Shown here piece by piece: positions 25,333 to 32,947 of a stretch of DNA of 64,000 bases. Position 1 is the stretch's first letter. Each line of letters opens with the position of its first letter. The DNA comes from Dactylosporangium fulvum (GTDB taxonomy: Bacteria > Actinomycetota > Actinomycetes > Mycobacteriales > Micromonosporaceae), in the NCBI RefSeq assembly GCF_025137375.1, contig NZ_CP073720.1:6906501-6970500 (forward strand), given 5' to 3'. The notes under the pieces were generated by a model. That model saw nothing but the letters and a program-made list of their open reading frames with translations, had not been told where the DNA came from and did not search any database. The position numbers and the translations under genes were made by a program.

Positions 25333-25653
25333 GCTAGCAGCCGATCAGAGCGGTGGCAATCGCGGCCACCGGCCGGACGGAGTGTCCACGTCCGGACGGA
25401 TCGATGCAGGACGAGTGCAGGAAGATTTTCGCGAGCATCGCCGAGGCCTCAAATCCACGTGCCGTGGTGCGCGTGACCAGCGCGAGGCCGAGCCACTCCC
25501 CCTCCGGATGCGGTCGGCGCGCGGCCGACCGCCAGGTCGCCGACACTCGGGCACGGTCGGCCGACGCCCGAGGGCTCAACACGGATCGACCCGATGCACC
25601 GGCGTCCGTTCGCGCCTCGACCCGGTTCACGCACTTCCGGCAATGCGGGACGG

Positions 25654-25698
25654 TTGACGTGACGAACCATGGCGTTATAGTACCTACGATGGTAGGTA
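25654..25698 (+). promoter_or_regulatory. Promoter with perfect operator palindrome (site B)
   Basis: TTGACG (25654-25659) and TATAGT (25676-25681) are 16 bp apart. Immediately after comes TACCTAC (25681-25687), GATG, GTAGGTA (25692-25698), a perfect seven-base inverted repeat. The ATG of the downstream gene (25689) lies inside the palindrome and at the expected transcription start. A bound regulator would cover the -10 edge, the start site and the start codon. Confidence 0.6.
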
Positions 25699-26159
25699 TT
25701 AAAGCAACCTCGAACACCCCCGGGGTCGTCGGGAGACGGCTTGCCCCGTTCGACGTCCACGTCGAACGGGACCTGCTGCGGCTGTTCTGCGAGCTCACCG
25801 GCTTCCAATCGGCCGTCTACCACGACGTCGCCGGTGCGCGGCAGGCCGGTTACCCGGACCTGCTCGTGCCGCCCACATACCTCTTCTCGCTGGAATTGCG
25901 GCGACCGGACCCCTACGGAATCGTCCGGGAGCTGGGCCTGGACGTGTCCCGGCTGCTGCACGGCGGCCAGGAATTCCGATACCAGGCACCGTGTTTCGCG
26001 GGCGACCTGCTCCATTTCGAACCGCGCATCGTCGAGCACTACGACAAGCGCGGCGGTGCACTCGTCTTCCTCGTTCGCGAGACCGAGGTGACGCGCGCCG
26101 GCCAGAGCGTGGCAACGCTGCGGAACACGGCGATCATTCAGACGGGAGCCACCCCATGA
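25689..26159 (+). CDS. MaoC-like dehydratase, FAS1-type N-terminal domain (HadA-like subunit)
   Basis: A 156-aa hot-dog domain protein without the catalytic D-x-N-x-x-H motif. Segments VERDLLRLFCELTGFQSAVY, GYPDLLVPPTYLFSLEL and RLLHGGQEFRYQAPCFAGDL are typical of the MaoC_dehydrat_N / FAS1-like dehydratase family, to which HadA and ChsH2 belong. The length and the coupling (ATGA) to a catalytic 143-aa MaoC protein match HadA/HadB-type heterodimers, in which this partner shapes the acyl pocket. No better start is available than the ATG at 25689, which would make the transcript leaderless. Confidence 0.82.
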   Translation: MVGIKATSNTPGVVGRRLAPFDVHVERDLLRLFCELTGFQSAVYHDVAGARQAGYPDLLVPPTYLFSLELRRPDPYGIVRELGLDVSRLLHGGQEFRYQAPCFAGDLLHFEPRIVEHYDKRGGALVFLVRETEVTRAGQSVATLRNTAIIQTGATP

Positions 26160-26587
26160 CCGCCGTATCCGTCGGCGAGGAACTCGGGCCGCTGGTCACC
26201 GGGCCGGTCACCCGGCAGCTGCTGGCACTGTTCGCCGGCGCGTCGGGCGACCGAAATCCGCTGCACATCGACATCGACTACGCCAGGGCCGCCGGCCGCG
26301 ACGACGTCATCGCCCACGGCATGCTCAGCATGGCATGGCTGTCACGGCTGGTCGTCGAACGGTTCGGACCGGAGAGCCTGACGTCGCTGCAGGTCAGATT
26401 CCTGTCGCCGACACCGGTACACGCCGTCGTGCACTGCCGAGGAGTCGTCACGGCCGTCGGGGAACAGACCACGGGTACCGCGGTCCAGCTCGACCTCTGG
26501 ACAGACCTCGACGACGGCACCACCACCCTGCGCGGTTCGGCCACCTGCCTGGTCGGGCGAACTCGCCGTGAGGAAAGGGACAAATAA
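26156..26587 (+). CDS. MaoC-family hydratase (HadB-like catalytic subunit)
   Basis: 143 aa with the full hydratase-2 motif LFAGASGDRNPLHIDIDYAR and VIAHGMLSMAW. It should pair with the preceding non-catalytic hot-dog protein to hydrate an enoyl-CoA or dehydrate a 3-hydroxyacyl-CoA. The ATG overlaps the upstream stop, and its own TAA directly abuts the next ATG. In steroid side-chain degradation the analogous ChsH1/ChsH2 pair acts just before the C-C bond cleavage step, and here too a thiolase-type gene follows downstream. Confidence 0.85.
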   Translation: MTAVSVGEELGPLVTGPVTRQLLALFAGASGDRNPLHIDIDYARAAGRDDVIAHGMLSMAWLSRLVVERFGPESLTSLQVRFLSPTPVHAVVHCRGVVTAVGEQTTGTAVQLDLWTDLDDGTTTLRGSATCLVGRTRREERDK

Positions 26588-27745
26588 ATGGCATACCGCT
26601 CGCCATGGATGACGGAGGAGCTCGACGACCTGCGCGAGCTCGCGCAGGACTTCCTCGCCAAGGAAGGCGTGCCGCGGGCGGCCAAGTGGGCCGCGCAGCA
26701 GTACGTCGACCGCGAATTCTGGGCACAGGCCGGAAAGATCGGGCTGCTCAGCCCGACGGTCCCCGAGGAGTACGGCGGGATCGGCGGCAGCATCCTGCAC
26801 CAGATCGTCATCGTCGAGGAACAGTCGAAGCTGCTCGACAAGGGCTGGGGCACGATGGTGCACAGCGGCGTCGTGACCGACTACATCCTCAAGTACGGGA
26901 CCGAGGAGCAGAAGCAGCGCTGGCTGCCCGGCATGGTCGCGGGCACCATCATCGGCGCGATCGCGATGACGGAGCCGTCCGCGGGTAGCGACCTGCGGTC
27001 GATCACCTGCCGCGCCCGGCGCGACGGCGATCACTACGTCATCAACGGGACGAAGACGTTCATCACCAACGCGACCACCGCCGGGCTCGTCATCGTCGCC
27101 GTGAAGCTCGACAGCGATCCCGATCCGCGAGCGGTCACGCTGCTCGTCGTCGAGGCGGGTACCCCGGGCTTCCGGCACGGCAAGCCCCTGAAGAAGATCG
27201 GCCAGCACGCCGCCGACACCGCCGAACTCTTCTTCGACGACGTGCGGGTGCCCGTCACGAACCGGCTCGGTGACGAGGGCGCCGGCTTCCCGGCGCTGAT
27301 GGAGCGGATGCCGCAGGAGCGACTCATCGTCGGCGTGGTCGGCGTGGTGCAGGCGCAGAAGGCCGTCGACCTCACCCTGGAGTACACCCAACAGCGGACG
27401 GCGTTCGGCAAGACCCTCTACCAGCAGCAGAACACCCGCTTTGTCCTCGCGGAGTGCGCGACCCTCGCCAAGGCCGGTCGCATCTTCCTCGATCACTGCA
27501 TCCAGGAGCATGTCGAGCACGGGCTCGACAACGCGACGGCCGCCATGGTCAAGTGGTGGATCTCAGAGCTGCAGTGCAACGTCGTCGACAAGTGCCTGCA
27601 GTTCTTCGGCGGGTACGGCTACATGGAGGAGTACCCGATCGCGCGCATGTACGCCGATGCACGGGTCCAGAAGATCTACGGCGGCGCGAACGAGATCATG
27701 AAAGAGATCATCGCCAGGTCCCTCGACGCCACGAGCCGTCGCTGA
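26588..27745 (+). CDS. Acyl-CoA dehydrogenase (long-chain/IVD-like type)
   Basis: A 385-aa flavoprotein. The FAD-binding regions read AMTEPSAGSDLRSITCRARR and KTFITNATTAGLVIVA. The catalytic base in the long-chain branch lies in the helix MPQERLIVGVV. The C-terminal motif is IYGGANEIMKEIIARSL, where the short-chain type would have EGT, so the base is expected at the MPQER Glu. The ATG directly follows the MaoC TAA. It oxidises an acyl-CoA at C2-C3, passing electrons to ETF. Confidence 0.87.
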   Translation: MAYRSPWMTEELDDLRELAQDFLAKEGVPRAAKWAAQQYVDREFWAQAGKIGLLSPTVPEEYGGIGGSILHQIVIVEEQSKLLDKGWGTMVHSGVVTDYILKYGTEEQKQRWLPGMVAGTIIGAIAMTEPSAGSDLRSITCRARRDGDHYVINGTKTFITNATTAGLVIVAVKLDSDPDPRAVTLLVVEAGTPGFRHGKPLKKIGQHAADTAELFFDDVRVPVTNRLGDEGAGFPALMERMPQERLIVGVVGVVQAQKAVDLTLEYTQQRTAFGKTLYQQQNTRFVLAECATLAKAGRIFLDHCIQEHVEHGLDNATAAMVKWWISELQCNVVDKCLQFFGGYGYMEEYPIARMYADARVQKIYGGANEIMKEIIARSLDATSRR

Positions 27746-28534
27746 ATGGTCCACACACGACAGAGCTGGGAGATGGCAGCAGAAGTGAAGTCTACGGAGT
27801 TCAGCGGGCAGGTAGCGCTCATCGTGGGCGGGGCCGGAGGGCTCGGCCGGGAGAGCGCACGGTTGCTCGCGTCCCGCGGCTCGCACGTGGTCATCGCGGA
27901 CATCAACGAGTCGGCGTTGCTGGCCACCGCGGGCGATCTGGCCGATGCCGGGTCGGTGAGCACCGCCGTTCTGGACGTGACCGACACGGGCGCGGTCGAG
28001 TCCGCGGTGCAGTCGGTCGTCGCGGACCACGGTCGCCTCGACATCCTGGTCACCAGCCAGGGGTTCCCGCAGGACGGCCGCCTGACGGACATGACCGACG
28101 AGCAGTGGCACAACGTGGTCAACGTGTGCCTGACCGGGACGTTCAACTGTATCCGTGCGGCAGCCCGGCCGATGATCAAGCAGGAGTACGGCCGGATCAT
28201 CACGTTCGCCTCGCGCGCCTGGCACGGCAACCCCGGGCAGGCGAACTACTCCGCGGCCAAGGCCGGCGTGGTCGGGCTGACCCGATCCGTCGCCAAGGAG
28301 CTGGGCCGGTATTCGATCACCGCCAACGCGATCGCCCCCGGTCTCATCGACACCGAGTCGCTGCGGCAGCTGCCGACCTATGACTCGATCGCCGAGCGCG
28401 CCGTGAAGGCCAACAGTATTCGCCGCCTCGGCCTGCCTGAGGATGTCGCGGCCATGGTCGGCTATCTCGCCTCGCCGGCCGCCGGCTTCCTCACCGGCGA
28501 GGTCGTTCACGTCTCCGGCGGGCGGTTCAGCTAA
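27746..28534 (+). CDS. Short-chain dehydrogenase/reductase (SDR)
   Basis: A 262-aa SDR. Cofactor motif VGGAGGLGRE near residue 28 and an Asp after strand two (IADINES) suggest NAD. The usual NNAG is replaced by LVTSQG, and the catalytic residues are Tyr168 and Lys172 (NYSAAKAG). The ATG at 27746 directly abuts the upstream TGA; an ATG at 27773 with GGGAG beside it would remove nine residues and is an alternative. It is in the same operon as two ACADs and the MaoC pair, so 3-hydroxyacyl-CoA oxidation is the most likely job. Confidence 0.83.
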   Translation: MVHTRQSWEMAAEVKSTEFSGQVALIVGGAGGLGRESARLLASRGSHVVIADINESALLATAGDLADAGSVSTAVLDVTDTGAVESAVQSVVADHGRLDILVTSQGFPQDGRLTDMTDEQWHNVVNVCLTGTFNCIRAAARPMIKQEYGRIITFASRAWHGNPGQANYSAAKAGVVGLTRSVAKELGRYSITANAIAPGLIDTESLRQLPTYDSIAERAVKANSIRRLGLPEDVAAMVGYLASPAAGFLTGEVVHVSGGRFS

Positions 28535-29731
28535 ATGAACCACCAGGCTGGTGTGGCCGAACACGCCGAGGCCACCACCGAGTGGGCGCACCTCGACGCG
28601 GAGAGCCGGCAGATCGCGAGCCAGGCGCGCGAGCACCTCGCACGGCACCTCGCGCCGATCGTCGCCGACTGCGAACGCGACCGCCGCTTTCCCTATGAAC
28701 TCATGGGCGGCCTGCTCGAGCTGGGTTTCGTCCGGGGGGTGTGCGCGCCGGCGGACGGCGGCTACGGCCGCACCCATCTGCAGAACGCTCTGCTCATGGA
28801 GGAAGCCGGGCGGGCCTGGGCGAGCCTGCGCACGACGATGAACATCCTGTCGCTGGTCGCGGAGTTGCTGACGGCCGCCGGCACGGCCGAACAGAAGGCG
28901 AGCCACCTCGCTCCCCTGCTGCGCGGTGAGCGGCGCGGCTGGTTCGCCATCACCGAAGCTGAGGCGGGGTCGGACGCGGCCGGCCTGACGACCCGGGCGG
29001 AGCGTCTGCCCGACGGCTCGTTCCGGTTGACCGGAGAAAAGCGGTACATCACGAATGCCGCCCAGGCCGACTTCGGCATCGTCATGGCGACCACCGATCC
29101 CGCGCTGGGCGCGAAGGGCATCACCGCCTTCATCGTCGACCACGACCGCGGTGGCGTCACGGTGACCGAGCGGCGACGGCTGTCCGTCCGGGGCACCACG
29201 AGCTGCACCGTCGCCCTCGACGGCGCCGTCGTGCCGAAGGACCTGGTCCTCGGCCAGGTGGGCAGGGGACTCGCGACGGCCATGGCGGCCGTCAACGCGG
29301 GCCGGGTCAACGTCGCCGCGGGCGCGGTGGGTCTGGGCCAGGCATGTCTGGAGGCCGTCGTGGCGCACACGACCGCGCGGCAGCAGTTCGGCAGGACCAT
29401 CGCCGGCTTTCAGCTGGTGCAGGAGATGGTGGTCGGCATCGGTCTGCGGACCCACACCGGCCGGCTCCTCTATCAGGACGCGGCCCGGGCGCTGGACACC
29501 GGGCGCGACGCCCGCACCGCCTGCGCGATGGCCAAGCTCTACTGCACCGAGGCGGCGGTGCGCAGCGCCTCGGACACCATCCAGCTTCACGGCGCGGTCG
29601 GGCTGGAGGAGGGTACCGCGCCCGAGCGGTACTTCCGGGACGCGCGTGAGGCCACGATCCCCGAGGGGACGAGCCAGATGCAGATTCTCACCATCGGGCG
29701 CGCGCTACTGGGCGTCTCGGCGATCCGATAG
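28535..29731 (+). CDS. Acyl-CoA dehydrogenase
   Basis: A 398-aa ACAD. It has the FAD motif FAITEAEAGSDAAGLTTRAE, EKRYITNAAQADF, FGRTIAGFQLVQEMV and the C-terminal IPEGTSQMQILTIGRALLG, with the probable catalytic Glu at 377 in the short-chain position. The ATG abuts the SDR stop (TAAATG). It differs from the ACAD two genes upstream in where its catalytic base lies, so the two likely act on different thioesters. Confidence 0.86.
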   Translation: MNHQAGVAEHAEATTEWAHLDAESRQIASQAREHLARHLAPIVADCERDRRFPYELMGGLLELGFVRGVCAPADGGYGRTHLQNALLMEEAGRAWASLRTTMNILSLVAELLTAAGTAEQKASHLAPLLRGERRGWFAITEAEAGSDAAGLTTRAERLPDGSFRLTGEKRYITNAAQADFGIVMATTDPALGAKGITAFIVDHDRGGVTVTERRRLSVRGTTSCTVALDGAVVPKDLVLGQVGRGLATAMAAVNAGRVNVAAGAVGLGQACLEAVVAHTTARQQFGRTIAGFQLVQEMVVGIGLRTHTGRLLYQDAARALDTGRDARTACAMAKLYCTEAAVRSASDTIQLHGAVGLEEGTAPERYFRDAREATIPEGTSQMQILTIGRALLGVSAIR

Positions 29732-29741
29732 GACGGGCTGA

Positions 29742-31124
29742 ATGCCGACCGAGCAGCATGGAATCACTTCATACGCGGTGTACCTTCCCAGGTTCCGGCT
29801 GAGCCGGGGCGAGATCGCGTCCGCCATCGGTGCGCGGGCCGACGGAACCAGGGTGGTTGCCGGACACGACCAGGACGCCACCTCCCTGGCGGCAGAGGCC
29901 GCCGCGCGCCTGGACATCACCACCGCCGCACCACGGTCCCTGTGGTATTCGACGACGTCTCCGGCGTACCTGGAGAAGACGAACGCGACCGCCATCCACG
30001 CCGCCGTCGGACTCGACGAGGAGATCCCGGTCTATGACCTCGGCGCGAACGCCCGCTCGGCACCCGCCGCGCTGCTGAGCGCGAGCATGTCGCGGGGTGT
30101 CGCGGTCATGGCCGATCTTCGGCAGGGTGATGCCGGCGGCAGTGACGAGCGCGACGGAGGCGATGCGGCCGCCGCGTTCGCCTTCGGTCCGCAACCCGTC
30201 GCCGAGTTGCTCGCCACCGCGTCGACCACCGGTGAATTCCTGGACCGCTGGCGACTGCCCACCGAGGTCGGAGCGCACGTCTGGGAGGAGCGCTTCGGCC
30301 AGGGGGAGTACGAGAGCGCCGGGCTTCGGGCCGTCACGCTCGCGCTTTCGCGCGCGGGCCTGACACAACAGGATGTGACGCTGGTCGGCGTCGCCGGCCC
30401 CAATGCCAGGGCAACGCGGTCGCTGACCGCGGCGTGCACCAAGGGCGGCGCGCGGGCCGTCGGCGCCGACCTGCTGAGCCTGGTCGGCAACTGCGGCAGC
30501 ACCCAGTTCGGCCTCGTCCTCGCCGAACTGCTCGACCATGCCCGGCCCGGCGACGTGCTGCTGTGTGTCTCGCTCGCCGACGGGGCGGACGCCTTCGTGC
30601 TGCGCGCCACGGAGCGGATCGGCGCAAAGCGCGCCGACATCCGCGGTCAGCTTGAGCCGTCGATCCCGGTCGACTACCCGAAATACCTGGTCTGGCGGGG
30701 CAGGGTCGCCCGGGAGGCCCCCCGCCGGCCCGACCCGCAGCGGCCGTCCGCGCCGTTCGCCCGGCGCAACGAGCCGTTCAAGTTCGGCTTCCGTGGCGGC
30801 CGTTGCCTCAACTGTGGCCGGGTACAGTTCCCCCGGCCACGGGTCTGCTACCACTGTCACGCCATCGACCAGTTCGAGGTCGTGCGTGGCGCCGGCCAGC
30901 GGGCGACGATCGTGACCTTCACGGTGGACCGCCTGGCCTTCTCGCCCAGTCCCCCGCTCCGCAGCGCCGTCATTGAGCTCGAGCAGGGCGGCCGAATCCA
31001 GTGCGAGCTGACCGATATCGCGGAAGAGCCCCACGTCGGGGACACCGTCGAGATGACCTTCCGCCGCGCGGTGTCCGTCGAGACCATCCACAACTACCTC
31101 TGGAAGGCCCGACCGGTCTACTGA
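29742..31124 (+). CDS. HMG-CoA synthase-like protein fused to a DUF35 Zn-ribbon/OB-fold domain
   Basis: A 460-aa two-part protein. Residues 1-320 have the thiolase fold of 3-hydroxy-3-methylglutaryl-CoA synthase-like proteins (ITSYAVYLPRFRLSRGEIA, VYDLGANARSAPAAL, SLVGNCGSTQFGLVLAELL). The position of the catalytic Cys is Ala104, and the H-x-P motif reads AGPNARA, so condensing activity seems lost. Residues 345-460 are a DUF35 module with Cys355, Cys358, Cys369 and Cys372 (GRCLNCGR...VCYHC) followed by an OB fold. DUF35 proteins bridge thiolase and HMG-CoA synthase in archaea and assist Ltp2-type aldolases in steroid degradation. The next gene encodes a thiolase, so a complex is expected. Confidence 0.83.
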   Translation: MPTEQHGITSYAVYLPRFRLSRGEIASAIGARADGTRVVAGHDQDATSLAAEAAARLDITTAAPRSLWYSTTSPAYLEKTNATAIHAAVGLDEEIPVYDLGANARSAPAALLSASMSRGVAVMADLRQGDAGGSDERDGGDAAAAFAFGPQPVAELLATASTTGEFLDRWRLPTEVGAHVWEERFGQGEYESAGLRAVTLALSRAGLTQQDVTLVGVAGPNARATRSLTAACTKGGARAVGADLLSLVGNCGSTQFGLVLAELLDHARPGDVLLCVSLADGADAFVLRATERIGAKRADIRGQLEPSIPVDYPKYLVWRGRVAREAPRRPDPQRPSAPFARRNEPFKFGFRGGRCLNCGRVQFPRPRVCYHCHAIDQFEVVRGAGQRATIVTFTVDRLAFSPSPPLRSAVIELEQGGRIQCELTDIAEEPHVGDTVEMTFRRAVSVETIHNYLWKARPVY

Positions 31125-31142
31125 CCGACGAGTGGAGCAGTG

Positions 31143-32333
31143 ATGGCAATCCATAGCATCAAGGACCGTGTAGCGATCATCGCCATGGGGTGCACCAGGT
31201 TCGGCGAGTTCTTCGACAAGGGCGTGGACGACCTCATCGTTGACGCCGTGACCGAGACGGTCGCCGGCACCCGGCTGGCCCTCGACGACATCGACGCCTT
31301 CTGGCTCGGGACCTACGTTTCGGGCATCAGCGGAATGAGCCTGTCGAGAGCGTTGCGCCTGGAGGGCAAGCCCGTGACCCGCGTGGAGAACATGTGCGCC
31401 ACCGGCTCGGAAGCCTTGCGCGCCGCGTGTTACGCGGTAGCGGCCGGCGCGGTCGACGTAGCCATGGCCGTCGGCGCCGAAAAGCTCAAGGACACCGGCT
31501 ACTCGGGCCTGATCTCGCCGAAGATCCAGGACGATGGCAGCCGCGTCGATCTGTCCGCGCCGGCGAACTTCAGCCTCCTCGTGCCCGCATACGAGCACCG
31601 CTACGGCGTGTCGACCGGCGACTTCCGCGCGGCCATGACGCATGTGGCGTGGAAGAACCACGGTAACGGCGCGCTCAACCCTCGGGCGCAGTTCCGCAAG
31701 GCTGTGACCAAGGAGGCCATCGCTGCCTCGCCGCAGGTGGCCGGGCAGTTCGGTGTGCTCGACTGTTCCGGGGTCGCCGACGGGGCCGCCGCCGCCATCG
31801 TGGTCCGAGCGGAGGACGCCTGGAAGTACACCGACAAGCCGCTGTTCATCAAGGCGTTCTCGCTCGTCTCGGGCGCGGCGTCGGGCAACATCGACGAGGA
31901 GTACGACTACACGACCTTCCCCGAGGCGGTCGCAAGTGTCCATCAGGCCTACGCCGAGGCCGGCATCACCAACCCCAGGCAGCAGCTGGCGCTCGCCGAG
32001 GTGCACGACTGCTTCACCGCGACGGAAATCGTCCTGATGGAGGATCTCGGTTTCGCGCCGCGAGGCTCGGCGTGGGAGTCGGTGCTCGCCGGCGAGTTCG
32101 ACCGCGACGGGGTGCTCCCGGTCAATCCGGACGGCGGCCTGAAAAGCTTCGGTCATCCGGTCGGTGCCAGCGGTCTACGGATGCTGTTCGAGGCATGGCT
32201 GCAGCTTCGCGGCGAGGCTGGTGAGCGCCAGCTCGCCACGGCCGACCGGGGGCTGGCGCTGACCCAGAACCTTGGTGGCGCACCAGGGGCGGCGGTGTCG
32301 TTCGTGTCGATCGTCGGCACTGGTGCGGCGTAG
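31143..32333 (+). CDS. SCP-x/acetyl-CoA acetyltransferase-type thiolase
   Basis: A 396-aa thiolase of the lipid-transfer/SCP-x branch. The nucleophile is probably Cys85 in VENMCATGSEAL, and other active-site regions are His288 in AEVHDCF and His338 in GGLKSFGHPVGASG. Unlike Ltp2-type retro-aldolases it retains the thiolase Cys and GHP motifs, so real thiolytic cleavage of a 3-oxoacyl-CoA is the simplest reading. The ATG at 31143 follows GGAG at five bases; a GTG lies one codon before. It ends the plus operon and is predicted to partner the DUF35 fusion encoded upstream. Confidence 0.86.
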   Translation: MAIHSIKDRVAIIAMGCTRFGEFFDKGVDDLIVDAVTETVAGTRLALDDIDAFWLGTYVSGISGMSLSRALRLEGKPVTRVENMCATGSEALRAACYAVAAGAVDVAMAVGAEKLKDTGYSGLISPKIQDDGSRVDLSAPANFSLLVPAYEHRYGVSTGDFRAAMTHVAWKNHGNGALNPRAQFRKAVTKEAIAASPQVAGQFGVLDCSGVADGAAAAIVVRAEDAWKYTDKPLFIKAFSLVSGAASGNIDEEYDYTTFPEAVASVHQAYAEAGITNPRQQLALAEVHDCFTATEIVLMEDLGFAPRGSAWESVLAGEFDRDGVLPVNPDGGLKSFGHPVGASGLRMLFEAWLQLRGEAGERQLATADRGLALTQNLGGAPGAAVSFVSIVGTGAA

Positions 32334-32335
32334 AC

Positions 32336-32447
32336 GGCGTGCCGGACACGGCCGGCGCGCGCCGGAAGAACCGGCTCGCGTCGGCCGCGTCACGCCGGGC
32401 CGAGGTTGTAGCGCAGGGACCACCTGCCGATCCGGTGCCGGCACGCC
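32336..32447. terminator. Nested inverted repeats between convergent operons
   Basis: GGCGTGCCGG (32336-32345) is perfectly complementary to CCGGCACGCC (32438-32447), and inside lies the palindrome CCGGCGCGCGCCGG (32352-32365). They occupy the whole gap between the thiolase and flavin reductase genes. They may end transcription from both sides, but the spacing is long, so support is modest. Confidence 0.35.
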
Positions 32448-32452
32448 TCGCG

Positions 32453-32947
32453 TCAGTCGGTGAGCCGGCGGAACCGGCTGCGGTGGAAGACCAGCGGCGC
32501 GACGTCGCCGCGGTGCAGCAGGCCGTGGATGTCGAGCAGCACGATGTCGTGGTCGCCGGCCGGCACCTCCGCGTGCACCGTGCACTCCAGGCACAGCGGC
32601 GATCCGTCGATCACGACGGCGCCGGTGTCGGTCGCCTGCCAGGACAGGTCGGCGAACCGGTCGCCGGTGCGGGCCGCAAGCGCACGACAGGCGGCGTGCT
32701 GGCCCTCGGCCAGGATCGACAGGCCGATCCTGGTGGCGCGCCGCAGCACCGGCCAGGTGGTCGACGTGTGTGCCATGCAGACCGAGACGATCGGCGGGTC
32801 CAGCGACACCGACGTGAACGAACTTGCCGCCAGCCCGACCGGGACGCTGTCGCGCAGTGCCGCGACGGCCGCGACCCCGGACGGGAACGCGCCGAACGCC
32901 AGCCGCAGCCCGGCCGGGGAGAGGTCGGCCGATTCAGCGGAGTGCAT
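32453..32947 (-). CDS. Flavin reductase family protein
   Basis: A 164-aa flavin reductase-like split barrel: LAFGAFPSGVAAVAA, VGLAASSFTSVSLDPPIVSV, WPVLRRATRIGLSILAEGQ, GSPLCLECTVHAEVPAGDH and LVFHRSRFRRL. Such proteins reduce FMN or FAD with NAD(P)H and supply the free flavin to a monooxygenase partner. The ATG overlaps the kduI-like gene by 14 bp. It is the last gene of the long minus operon whose promoter region is shared with the SsuD-like monooxygenase at 41247, so the two may be partners. Confidence 0.8.
   Translation of the reverse strand: MHSAESADLSPAGLRLAFGAFPSGVAAVAALRDSVPVGLAASSFTSVSLDPPIVSVCMAHTSTTWPVLRRATRIGLSILAEGQHAACRALAARTGDRFADLSWQATDTGAVVIDGSPLCLECTVHAEVPAGDHDIVLLDIHGLLHRGDVAPLVFHRSRFRRLTD

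Noticed and set aside
25334..25798. Possible small gene in the divergent gap before the HadA-like gene
   Set aside because: No start with ribosome site, no recognisable family, and it would run through the promoter and operator of the plus operon.
29742..31124. Calling the DUF35 fusion a functional HMG-CoA synthase of a mevalonate pathway
   Set aside because: Catalytic Cys position is Ala and the H-x-P motif is absent; no other mevalonate genes are nearby.
29769..32156. Minus-strand 795-codon frame opposite the DUF35 fusion and thiolase
   Set aside because: Antisense of two well-supported genes; no motifs and low-complexity Arg/Gly/Asp composition.
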